From Nothophaeocryptopus gaeumannii (Eukaryota; Ascomycota; Dothideomycetes; Mycosphaerellales; Mycosphaerellaceae): a stretch of 64,000 nucleotides of DNA. The position numbers and the translations under genes are program-made. Below the pieces are notes generated by a model that was not told where the DNA came from, ran no database searches, and was given only the letters and a program-made list of their open reading frames with translations. The DNA lies in the NCBI GenBank assembly GCA_031771865.1, contig JASISA010000027.1, positions 1,054,001 to 1,118,000 of the forward strand. Reading direction: 5' to 3'. Shown here one piece after another: positions 44,122-54,070 of this stretch; position 1 is the first letter of the stretch, and every line of letters begins with the position of its first letter.

Positions 44122-44757
44122 TCAATCGAATTTGCCGCCCAATAGGTCCCAGGTTGGCACCTTGCTACCTTCCCTCAACGTCAGAATGGAGCTTCCGCTT
44201 CCTCCATCCATTCCACTGCCAAGCTTCCCCTTCCCCCAGACACTTCCTGCTCCCCCACCTCGAGCCTTCTCTTGCTTCTGCGCATATCTTAAGGCGCCAT
44301 CCCTCACCATTCTCCAATCCGTGATACTCGTGCCAAGCGCTTTGCGTCCATCTTTCTTCAACCTCGCCAGTGCTTCTCTCACCCACGAAACGTCGTTCCA
44401 GCCTGCTGATGTTACAGGCACGGATCTGAGAACGTCCAGGAGATGGTTCCGGTCTAAGATTTTGCCAATGAGGAGCCGCATGAGAATCGTATCCTCCGTC
44501 GTTATTTCACAGGTAATCTCCTCGTACTCCCAAAGAGTGCCTAAGGCGTTGTCGGGGTCCGCGAGATTTTGAGTGTCTTTCGCGTGGCATTTTAGAAGGA
44601 TTGATGTTGGGGATTCGTTTTTAGGGCCAACCAGGAGTGACCAGTGATAATTATCTTCCGCATTCGGTTGGGGCATAGAAGGCGCTCGTGGTGCTGTCCC
44701 ATAAGATGGAGGCTTTGCGTAGAGAGCTACGTAGAGGCGGTCTTTATTCGGAGGCAT
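44122..44757 (-). CDS. DUF6914-like fungal protein
   Basis: Single exon, 211 residues. The start MPPNKDRLYVALYAKP, then YHWSLLVGPKNESP, a CHAKDT segment, WEYEEI, a helix MRLLIGKILDRNHLLDVLRSVP, SAGWNDVSWVREALARL, DGRKALGTSITDWRMVRDGALRYA and a final VPTWDLLGGKFD follow the order of a widespread ascomycete family that I associate with DUF6914. The pattern (HW, late Asn/Asp with W) recalls papain-like NlpC/P60-type folds, but this is a loose impression. Cytosolic; function unknown. Confidence 0.68.
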   Translation of the reverse strand: MPPNKDRLYVALYAKPPSYGTAPRAPSMPQPNAEDNYHWSLLVGPKNESPTSILLKCHAKDTQNLADPDNALGTLWEYEEITCEITTEDTILMRLLIGKILDRNHLLDVLRSVPVTSAGWNDVSWVREALARLKKDGRKALGTSITDWRMVRDGALRYAQKQEKARGGGAGSVWGKGKLGSGMDGGSGSSILTLREGSKVPTWDLLGGKFD

Positions 44758-45865
44758 TGCGCTAAAGATAGTCTAGTTGTATGACACTCGATTCACGGGC
44801 ATCAGATGAATGTCTAGATTATTAACTTGCGATAGCCTGCTATTGCCAAGAATCTTGTACAGGTCGACGCGAGATGTATCTCGAGTTGGTCCGTACGTGT
44901 CGACGGCCGTCCGTTCGCTCGCCACAGAGGTGCTCTACCGGGTTCATCCAAGTAGTGAGCGTCTTGCACCGTCCGAATCAGGTTGGTGGACTTCAGAACA
45001 GCAGCGTGATGAGAAGCTGAGAAAGACGCGCCGTGTGTGATTTACCATGGGAGGATTGCCGGCTCGTCTTGTAAGGCCCTGCTAAGTAGAGGTCGCTTCC
45101 TGATAAGTCCAAAGTAAGTAATTCTTGGAAGTGGGTGAGCACAGAGGATAGGAAAATGCTATCAAGGTCGTCCTGCACAGAGTGCGAAGTCCAAAATACA
45201 TATACTTGAGCCTGTCGGTGCCTGACCGTGTGAACAACATCATGTGTGTCAGTCGATGGCTCATCCTTTCTGCTCAGCACTAGCACCGACACTGTGTCGT
45301 CGTCCGCCATATACGAGGTGGTGCCAGCTGTGTGGAAGAGCGAATGGACCCAGGAACAGATCGATGATCATGAGCAGTCTGCGCGCGCAGTAAATTTCCC
45401 AGCTCAGGCTTATCCGGCCGACATTATTGAACTTCAAGGACGGGCCCGAAGCAGGGCTGCGCTGATGTTTGAGGATGTGTCGGTGTTGGTACGAAACAAT
45501 CTCATCAGGACGGTGATGCTGCATCCTCGCCGTGCCCATCGTGATCCGCCGGCAATTTGTGATGTGCGAGACGCGCGGTTCTAGACTGGCATCCCCGGTT
45601 GCTTCGAGAAGACGTGTGTGGTGGGAAGAAAGTCGAGAAGATGATGTCGGTGCTAGCAGGAAGTCAATTAGGGGAAGATAGAGGCAGAAAGTACAGAGGC
45701 CTGAGGCAGAGCGCATGTGAAGGCGGCGGCTTTTTTGCCCCACATTGAATCCCGCACTGACACTGTCCAAAATCTGCGCCAAGAGTTCATCGGGAAGTCG
45801 CGAGACTCAACTTCACGACCAGCTTCGACACGCCTCACACCTCAACGAACATTCTACCGAGCACC
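44758..45865. other. Gene-poor region (1.1 kb)
   Basis: Two overlapping antisense open frames (44993-45310 on minus, 45246-45584 on plus) are the only candidates. The minus one starts MADDDTVSVLVLSRKDE and looks somewhat protein-like but has no recognisable domain or clear splice continuation, so neither is called. The right end is the eIF3d promoter and leader. Confidence 0.35.
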
Positions 45866-47655
45866 ATGGCGCCCGCATCGCTGCTCGACCTCATCGAGGC
45901 GTTACCCACGGGCGACACCTGGGGACCGCCCACCACTACCGAAACAACTCTAAATGGCATTCCGTACGCCCCGTTCTCCAAGGGCGACAAGCTGGGCCGT
46001 ATGGCAGACTGGACCTCCGAGGGTAAGGATCGTGAACGAGGAGGCCGAGCGGCATACCAGAACCGATACCGCGACCAGGTCTACGGCGCCGGCGGACTGC
46101 AGACTGCATTCACCATCGAAGGCCAGAACGAGGAGAGCAGCTTCTCTTTGGTCGACCGATCACAGACATCTACCCGCGGACGTGGCTTTGGCAGAGGAGG
46201 GTCTGCTGTCTTCCGTGGCCGTGGTCAGCGCGGTCAGGCAAACCAACGAGGTGGACGTGGCACTTTCCAACGTGTGGGACAAGGAAGAGGCGGACAACAG
46301 GGCTACGATTCGCGTGGCGGACGTGGAGGGCGAAGAGGTGGCAGATTTGGGTGGAAGGACTACGACAAGCCGCAGCGCAACAGAGAAGCGTCGGTGCAGC
46401 CCAAGGACAGCTGGCGCTTGCTGGAGGAGATTGACTTCAATCGTCTGTCCAAGCTCAACCTGGACACCGGCGATGGAGAGGACCTGGACGACTATGGCTT
46501 CCTCTACTACTACGATCGCTCCTACGACAAGCAGCCAGGCGCACCCACATCCATGCGAAAGCTGACAGTCCTCGAACGCGCTGCATACAACGTCTCCACT
46601 TCCTCCGATCCAGTCATCCAAGAGCTTGCAGACAAAGACGAGGCGACCATCTTCGCCGCAGATAATATCCTCTCCATGCTCATGTGCTCCCCTCGCAGTG
46701 TTTACAGTTGGGATATTGTCCTGCTGAAACAAGGCAACAAGATCTACATTGACAAGCGAGAGGGTAGCAGCCTCGATATGGTGACCGTCAACGAGAATGC
46801 CGCAGATGCGCCACTGGAGGCCAGCGAGGGCAACAAGGACAACATCAATACACCTGCCGCTCTTAAGGACGAGGCCACACACATCAACAACGTCTTCCCT
46901 CTGCAAGTGGTTCAAGAGTCAGACAGCGTGAAGCGTGATATGAACCACGAGCACCCATTCTACGACCCATCTCAGGAGACCGACCCACCAGCGTCCAAGG
47001 CGTACAAGTACCGAAGATTCGACCTTTCGCTTGAGTCTGACGACCAACCGCTGCACTTGATTGTGCGATCAGAACTTGACGCCGTCGTCAAGAACAACAT
47101 TAGCGGCGAGGATCAATTCTTGGTCGTGAAGGCTCTCAATGAGTTCGACAACAAGGCACAGGGTAGTGGTGGTGCCCTCGACTGGCGCACCAAGCTTGCC
47201 AGCCAGAGAGGTGCTGTTGTTGCCACTGAGATGAAGAACAACAGCTGCAAGCTCGCTCGCTGGACCACGCAGAGTATCATCGCCAAGGCTGACTTGATGA
47301 AGCTTGGGTAAGTCATCCAACACCGCACACTCACCAACAAGTCCTCTTGCTAACATGTATCCCTAGTTTCGTCTCCCGTGCCAACCCCAAGTCCACAACC
47401 GAGCACGTCATCCTGGGTGTTCTTGGCTACAAGCCACGCGAGTTCGCTTCCCAGATGAACTTGAACCTCAACAACGGTTGGGCTATTGTTCGCACTTTCG
47501 TCGACATGGTCATGAAGGAGAGCGATGGCAAGTACGTGCTCGTCAAGGATCCTAACAAGCCTACGATTCGTCTGTACCACGTTCCTCTTAATACTTTTGA
47601 GGAGGATGAGGGGCTGGAGGAGATGTCGACTGTGCCGGAGGATGGAGATGATTAG
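45866..47655 (+). CDS. Translation initiation factor eIF3 subunit d
   Basis: Two exons, 45866-47307 and 47367-47655, giving 576 residues. eIF3d is a peripheral subunit of the eIF3 complex and in other eukaryotes can bind the mRNA cap for selective initiation. The N-terminus has GDTWGPPTTTET and PYAPFSKGDKLGRMADW, both typical. Residues about 100-165 are an RGG/Arg-Gly-rich RNA-binding tract. The cap-binding-like domain follows from SWRLLEEIDFNRLSKLNLD, with MLMCSPRSVYSWDIVLLK, YKYRRFDL and LASQRGAVVATEMKNNSCKL. The second exon continues FVSRANPKSTTEHVILGV to an acidic C-terminus. The short 59-base intron sits at a conserved Gly-Phe junction. Confidence 0.94.
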
Positions 47656-48143
47656 ATGTCATGCGGTTCATGTGAATATGATAATGGTGCGTGAGACGTA
47701 GAGGTATGGCGTTGATTGGCGCGGCCAATCATTCGTTGCAACTGACACCCATTGCACTTGGCATTAACTATGTTCTGCAGTCGGTCGGGTCTGCGTGTCG
47801 TACTAGATTCAAAGCAGACGTTTTCTCCGATCGAAAGGTTACTTTCAAGCCTTTCCTGTTCAATGCGAGCAAGCAAGCATAAATGCCGGCGGGATCACAG
47901 AAAGTAGTCGTCCCCGCATGTGGTATGAACCGCGAACTTCCGCGCTAGTCGAGCTAGCGCGGGAAGAGGGCATGTGAGCTGAACATTGATATAATTCACG
48001 GCACGCGCGTTTGAATTTCAGATATTACAATGCAAATTGGAATCTCCACAAATCACGTCGAGAACAAGACTGCTGCAGTACAGATCATGGTGCACCATGA
48101 AGTGTACGTTATTTCGATACATGGACGAATCTGAGCAACATAT
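47656..48143. other. Intergenic region
   Basis: eIF3d 3' UTR and promoter of the SRPBCC gene. A near-palindrome with CGCGCTAGTCGAGCTAGCGCG lies at about 47939-47960. Confidence 0.35.
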
Positions 48144-48680
48144 ATGCTCACAGTTTCTAGCCTTCCAACGCCCTCTACCCCAACAGGCCAGGGCGTCTGG
48201 ACATTCTACGGCGAAACTGTCGTCAACGCTCCAGCAGACAAGGTCTACGCAGCTATTCGCGACTTCGCATCTTACCCGAAATGGAACCTCTATACACCCA
48301 CCATCACCACACCGTCAGGCTCCAACAGAATCGCCGTTGGCGACATGATCACCCTGTCCTACCGTCCCGAACCAACCGGTCAAATAATGGATGTGCCATG
48401 TCGGATTATGGAGATTGATGACGCGGGGAGGAGAATATGCTGGAGGGGCTGTGCGATGAATATACCGACCTGGATCTTCTTGCCGGAGAAGGTGCAGATT
48501 GTGACTGATCAGGGTGATGGAAGTTGCTTGTATAGAATATATGAGACGCAGAAAGGGCCTATGGCTTGGATTGTTAAGTGGACGATGGGGGAGCAGCTGG
48601 GGAGGATGAATCAGGGGATTGCGGAGGGATTGAAGGGGTACATTGAGGGCAAAAGTGAAGAGGAGGGTGCTTCGAGATGA
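48144..48680 (+). CDS. SRPBCC/START-superfamily (polyketide cyclase-like) protein
   Basis: Open frame of 178 residues from the ATG at 48144. It has the helix-grip pattern: a first strand VWTFYGETVVNAPADKVYAA, then IRDFASYPKWNLYTP, MITLSYRPEP, an ICWRGC strand and YRIYETQKGPMAWIVKW, closing with a long helix LGRMNQGIAEGLKGYIEG. SRPBCC proteins bind hydrophobic ligands or act as cyclases and ATPase activators; no ligand can be assigned. The N-terminus is uncertain: the cacag just before TTTCTAG could be an acceptor for an upstream exon, but no in-phase donor was found. Confidence 0.68.
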   Translation: MLTVSSLPTPSTPTGQGVWTFYGETVVNAPADKVYAAIRDFASYPKWNLYTPTITTPSGSNRIAVGDMITLSYRPEPTGQIMDVPCRIMEIDDAGRRICWRGCAMNIPTWIFLPEKVQIVTDQGDGSCLYRIYETQKGPMAWIVKWTMGEQLGRMNQGIAEGLKGYIEGKSEEEGASR

Positions 48681-50440
48681 GACGGTGGATACTTTGCTTG
48701 AGGGAGTTTGGTGCTGAAGCTTGTAGTCTCGCCGGCAGGTTAGGTATTGTGAGAGATGCAGAGGAGCGCCAGGTGCGGTCTAATTGTTGAACTCAATGTT
48801 GCGTCTCAAGATTCTTACGTCCGGGTCAGAAGGACGCCTCGAGCTTCTGTGTCGTCTATGATCGTAGTAGAAGTCATCTCGAAACAATTTGTGCCGAGCA
48901 GTTGAATCCGAGATTTGCAGCTTCCTACCTGAAACGATGTGTATGGCCCAAGGACGAGCATGCGAGGACTCTCGTCGTCTCGGGCGGTGGCTACGCTTCG
49001 ACGAGCGTGCCCACGTTCGCTGGAAGGTAGGCTTGTGGTTGAGACATCTTGAAAGCTTGGTAGATGCTATCACCAACTTCTGGTCCTCGATGGCACCTCG
49101 GCGTAGCTTCTGCAGCACAGGGTCCGACGCTCGATGCACTGAGAGTTCCTGAGGTCAAAGTTTCTTACAAATGGTCCTGTCATTGAGAACCGATATAGAT
49201 CTCAACGTCAGGTATCCTGGTGAAGATGAGTGATCTAAGAATAGGTGTCCAAATTGATTCGATCTATTCGTTCCATAGCAACAGCTGTTCTCTGATGTGA
49301 TCTATCGCAATATGGATCCAGGCGGCCGAATTATTTGGTCGATAAGAGGTCATTGGACCTGTACGTGTCGCGTTGCTGCCCTGCATAGAAGTTACCAGTC
49401 GTCAACGTTCTCGCGTGCTGCGTGAGTGAGTAAGCGCAGGATCGGCAGCAGGAGCTTCATTTGTCCGATGCTCGGCTGCCACATTCAAGTCCCAGCATCC
49501 CAAGACTTCGACGACATCTCAAGACAGCCACCACTTCGAGTCCTGCACGACTAATCTCCGACAACTGCGTTCTGTTTGCTCTGAGCTGCATGTATCGGAC
49601 CACATTGGCCGAAAACGACCCCGCGGCCATCCTTGAGGCCGCCGCAACAGAAAGTCAACAACTGTGCCACGATCCTTCGAGCAGCGCGGAGCCTATCGCA
49701 TACCGTATTCTCCGAGGGGCCCGAGCACCGGTGAAGCCACTATCCTGACGCAGCTGGGGTTCCAACTGGACTCGACTTCTGCACGCGGTATTGAAGTCCA
49801 GAAAACGAGGAAGGAAACGGTTGAAATTGCACGGTCAAATTGATGGAGTGAACTTCCTCTATGACAAGTAAAACGACTTGAAGGGATAGAGAAGGCGAAG
49901 CGTGAAGTCTTGAGAAGACCAGAGGAGGGCGCAGCAGCGGAAGACACCTGCAGCAAGGAAGGCCCGTGCCACTGCTGCCTATTGCGAGGCCTCCGAACAA
50001 CTTCAATTCAACTCCATCACGAAGCTCCTCCCACAACCCTCCCAACCCTCAGGCTGCGACATTATTGTGCTTTCTTCCGGACACGTCAGATCAGTTCTAG
50101 CCGGCTCTTGGATATTCAGCGCGATACAACTCTCCGCCCTCCGCCAGTACCGCCCTCTGGACATCTACCTCTACTCGTTTCTGTCCGACTCTACCGCCAA
50201 CATTACCAACCATACAACCTGCAAGTTGCAACGTGACCCCGAGGCCGCCCTCGGTCGTCTACGTGGCCTCTATACGCGAAAGACTGCACAGAGTGCAAGA
50301 ACCATAAAGCCAATCCTATAACGGACGACCTCTACATTGGATCGCGACGTGAGTCACACTGCACGCTCGACATGCTTCGAATGCTCTAACACCTGATAGG
50401 TTACCGACGCATCCGATCCTCGATCTCCTCCGCCGCCAAT
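48681..50440. other. Intergenic region (1.76 kb) and long leader of the transcription factor gene
   Basis: No gene is supported. Open frames at 48780-49139 (-) and 49461-49748 (+) lack motifs. The C/T-rich right part (from about 50030) looks like a long 5' leader of the following gene and contains an untranslated intron. Confidence 0.4.
50349..50399 (+). other. 5' UTR intron of the transcription factor gene
   Basis: A gtgagt donor, a gctctaacac branch region and a gatag acceptor define a 51-base intron 41 bases before the ATG at 50441. It fits local intron size and consensus. RNA evidence would settle it. Confidence 0.5.
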
Positions 50441-53285
50441 ATGTCGGCCACCACCAACCCGCGCCGCCGCCCTGTAAAGGGTACCGACGACCCGTCCATG
50501 ACTCTAATCGATTCATTCCAGAACATGTCCATCCGCAAAGGTGACACCTTTCACCCAAACACCAACACCAGCAAGAGCGGGTTCTGGGATCCACTGGAGA
50601 AACGAGCGAAGTCGCCATCCATGCCCCCGCGATCGGCTACAGCTCCAAAGTCACTTGAGGACCTCCTCATCGGTGCTGGAGAGCGTCGAGTTGCACAGCT
50701 ACTCCACCGTGTGGACAATGCCGTAGCTGCCAAGTCCAAGGTTGCTTTGAGCAATGTGCTGAGCGAGCCTGAGGTTCTCCCATTGCCAACTTTCATGGTC
50801 GGTCGGGCCAACGTTTCGGAGCGCACTCAGAAGACACGCACCCGTCACCACAGCCACTCCTCTGATAGCGGCATTGGTTCCTCCATCGCTGATTCCACGG
50901 AGTCCATCTCTTCTGCCAAGGACTCGGACCGCACCGGTGTGTACCTACCTGCAGCTCCCCATGATAGCGCTAACGCTGTCTCAGTCACCCGCTCTGCACC
51001 AGCGAGCATCAAACAGTCATTCTCCAGCATCTCTGACGCCGCAGACGAGGAGCGTGGCCTGAGCAAGTACGCCGCCGAACAGATTCACAGGCATATCATC
51101 AAGCCCATTCTTCATGAAGAGTCATTGAAGGAATTCCACGGCCTCATCAAGAGTGTCCCATCCCGCATCGGCGACAAGGAGATTAAGAATCTCCGTGATC
51201 TCGAGAAGACTCTCATCTTTCTCGCACCGGTAAGTCCTCGCATCCGTGATCAATCGGAATGCGCATTTACTCATGGGTGTTCTGGCGTAAAGGATTATTC
51301 GCGTACTCCTTCGAAATTTCTGCAATTCTGCGAGCGAACGATTCGCGTCCTGCACACGACGGTCACGACACTTCACGAGTCCGACCAGCGAGCGCCGACA
51401 GATCGACCGTATACGCAAGGCTACTTCTTTGATTTGGTTGAGCAGGTTCGTTTTGGGTCTCTGACGCCGTCTGAGGCCGCATTGATTATTAACCTCGCCC
51501 TACAGATCCGCAGATACGCCACCATTCTGGCGGCGACACGACAAAAGCAAGTAAAGGAAGAGGCTTCCGACGTGATGGACGCCAATGAGTAAGTTCTCCT
51601 ATTCACTTCTTCCACAATATCCAGCCAAGACCTATTGTCCGCACAATAGCCGACCGCTACGACTGTTGTCTCTCTACTGAGGGTTCCATGCGACAATAGC
51701 AGCGTCAATAAGCTATTGTGCATTGTCGCTGCCGTACCATCATGTGAAAGTGGTATATAAGGCTCACCGTCACCCTTCGTGTCTCACATTCTCTTTCATT
51801 CCGCAACACCCCAAACTGCCTTGCACGACTCCCTCGACCGCAGACTGCCAATCTGCCCGCGAGACACATACGCAAACAAAGTCGAAGAAATAGGCTAACA
51901 TAGTCATGATGAACAGAGAAGCAGGTCTTACCCTGCACGGTGGTGTGAGTCACGGTCACGGGAAGCAAGCTGAGCTTATTTACCGTGACGGTGAAGGAAA
52001 GGCTATATCACTTGCTACTGGCCAACACATCTCGGAGGCAGAGCTAGCATCGTCCTCCATGAAGCGCCCAGCCATCGAGATCGATGAAGATGAGGCTCTC
52101 CGTTCAATGGCCCGTCGCAAGGTACGCTTCGATGCTACTTCCATGACTTCGAAACAACATGCTAATGTCGAACAACAGAAGAATGCTAAGCCAGAGATCC
52201 ACGGCTGCAGTCTCTGCGATAAGGAGTTTAAGCGCCCATGCGACCTCACCAAGCACATCAAGACACACGAGCGACCCTGGAAATGTCCCAACGATGATTG
52301 CAAGTACCACGACTATGGCTGGCCAACTGAGAAGGAGCGTGATCGCCACGTCAACGACAAGCACTCCTCTGCGCCGTCTCTCTACCACTGCCTGTACAAG
52401 CCTTGTCCGTACACGTCCAAGCGCGAGTCGAACTGCAAGCAGCATATGGAGAAAGCTCACGGCTGGAATTACATTCGCTCCAAAAGCAACGGCAAAGGTC
52501 GCGCCTCCAGCGTTGTCCGCCTTCCACAGGGCTCTGTCCCACCGTCGCCGGCGTCCTCTATGCTCACCCCACTTACTCCAATCGCGCCATCTCCATCTGC
52601 GTCTTCCTATCAGTCCTCCCGTCGTGGCTCCATGATGGCGCCACCACCAACTGCTGGCCCAAGCAATCACAACACCCCAGCCTACAGCGGCACGCCAGCC
52701 TCCGACTTCGCTGGCCACTTCAACTTCAACCACATGCCGACCAACTTCGATTTCAACGACATGGCCAGCTTCCCAACTTCGGCATTCCCCATCACTCCAG
52801 CCATGTCTGATGATCGCCGAACGTCTACCAGCCACAGCTCGCACAGTGGCTACAACGGGGATGGCAGCGGCTTCGACGATGCCTCCCCGAACCTCTTCCA
52901 GTTCGACAACAACGACTTTGTCTTTCCAGAGAATTTCCAGTCCTACACGCCCGACTCTAGCGTCGCCGGTCCAAGCTCTGCTGCTCCGTACACTTCTCCA
53001 GGCGCTCAGATGGAGACTACTTTCACCGACGACGCTATCATGGACGACTACAACTACGACAGTGGCGACTTCACGCTGTTCGGTAACGGTCCCTCAGCCG
53101 CTGCCACTGGTGACATGTTCCCAAGCTTGGCAGCACCGGCAGCGGCACCAACATCAGCCAGCTGGAGCAATGTCGACACCACCAACAGCTTTGGCACGCA
53201 CTTCGATGCTCCGGCTTCTCTCCCTGCAGGCAACACCAACGCCGCTCTTGAAGAGTTGTTCCCTGAACTGAAGAACGGCCACTAA
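50441..53285 (+). CDS. C2H2 zinc-finger transcription factor with N-terminal regulatory domain
   Basis: Best model has five coding exons: 50441-51229, 51293-51445, 51506-51588, 51917-52121 and 52179-53285, giving 778 residues. The N-terminal part has LEDLLIGAGERRVAQLLHRV, a SSDSGIGSS stretch, and a helical domain (LSKYAAEQIHRHIIKPIL, LRDLEKTLIFLAP, FLQFCERTIRVLHTTV, PYTQGYFFDLVEQ). Next come a LTLHGGVSHGHGKQAELIY segment and SMARRKK. From about residue 418, three zinc fingers follow, starting CSLCDKEFKRPCDLTKH, CPNDDCKYHDYGWPTEKERD and CLYKPCPYTSKRESN. The C-terminus is Ser/Pro/Asn/Phe-rich with acidic patches, as in activation domains. I recall Aspergillus proteins with the same order in one chain, which supports joining the two halves across the 328-base intron. 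Targets unknown. Confidence 0.8.
51632..51719. promoter_or_regulatory. Cluster of ACAATAG/CTATTGT heptamers in the 328-base intron
   Basis: CTATTGT at 51632-51638 and ACAATAG at 51643-51649 form a palindrome around four bases. A second ACAATAG at 51693-51699 faces CTATTGT at 51713-51719. Four exact heptamers in 88 bases is far above chance. ACAATAG is the type of core bound by Sox-like HMG-box proteins, so an HMG-box site cluster is inferred. Confidence 0.5.
51754..51762 (+). promoter_or_regulatory. TATA-like element inside the transcription factor gene
   Basis: TATATAAGG lies 150 bases upstream of the in-frame ATG ATG at 51906, downstream of the heptamer cluster and within the 328-base intron. 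It could start a short transcript encoding only the zinc-finger half. Confidence 0.4.
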
Positions 53286-54070
53286 GCTCGAGAAGCAGCA
53301 GCCAAGCCTGACTGGGCTTGGACGGCTATTTCCCCACGAAGCTACCACTTTTCACGATCCAACCACACTTACTTTTACGACCTTATTGAGCGATTACGGA
53401 CAGAACGGTAGAGGCTCGACAACTTTTTCGATCGAGATTTTGCACTCCCGGATGGATACGATACTTTCTGCAAAGCGGCACTACTTCTACACCACCCAAC
53501 ACCTGCCTTGCTTTCCTTGGCCCTATTGCTGTTGCTTTTTACTGAATGGCGATGGTTAGTTAGTACAGGCTAAGGCGTTGGATGGTTCGACGCATGGATA
53601 CCAAGAGATGAGATGGACACAACTCTTGCACAACAACAACTTGTTCTTTTTACAAAGACTGAGAAGAGTGCGCGCTGCGAAATGAAAATGTAATGGATAG
53701 CATGATGAGAATGGTTGCCTGTATGCGCCTGACTGAATGAAATGGGTGCCAAGCATGACTGAGTCCCAGCTCCTTTTCCTTTCTGTGATTTGGTGAGGGT
53801 AAGCAGACTTTCCAACACAATGGTACCGACTCGGCAGCGCCATACAGCACACTTCTTTACAGCATATGAGAGCGAAGAAGATGGTCATACTTGTCGACGA
53901 CTCCGCACACCAGCGCCGTGGCATTACGCCCCTTCTACTGACGTATCTGATTCTCAATGTTGGGTATGTAGGTGTTCCACAAGTCCCCTCCGTCTTGCTT
54001 TTCCCAGCCTATCCATTGCACACAAACGTTCAAAACCTCACCGTTGTCACCTTCGTTCAACTCGTTCAAC
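53286..54070. other. Intergenic region
   Basis: 3' UTR of the transcription factor gene and promoter of the next gene. CAAC-repeat-like and CT-rich stretches; no gene seen. Confidence 0.35.

Noticed and set aside
44993..45584. Two overlapping antisense small open frames
   Set aside because: The minus one looks mildly protein-like but lacks a domain, and the two are mutually exclusive; evidence too weak to call either.
46160..46915. 251-codon frame antisense to eIF3d
   Set aside because: Antisense shadow of a strongly codon-biased, Gly/Arg-rich coding exon.
50441..51592. First half of the transcription factor as a separate gene ending at TAA 51590-51592
   Set aside because: The stop lies inside a perfect gtaagt donor and splicing to 51917 restores a continuous family-like order in phase; kept only as an alternative.
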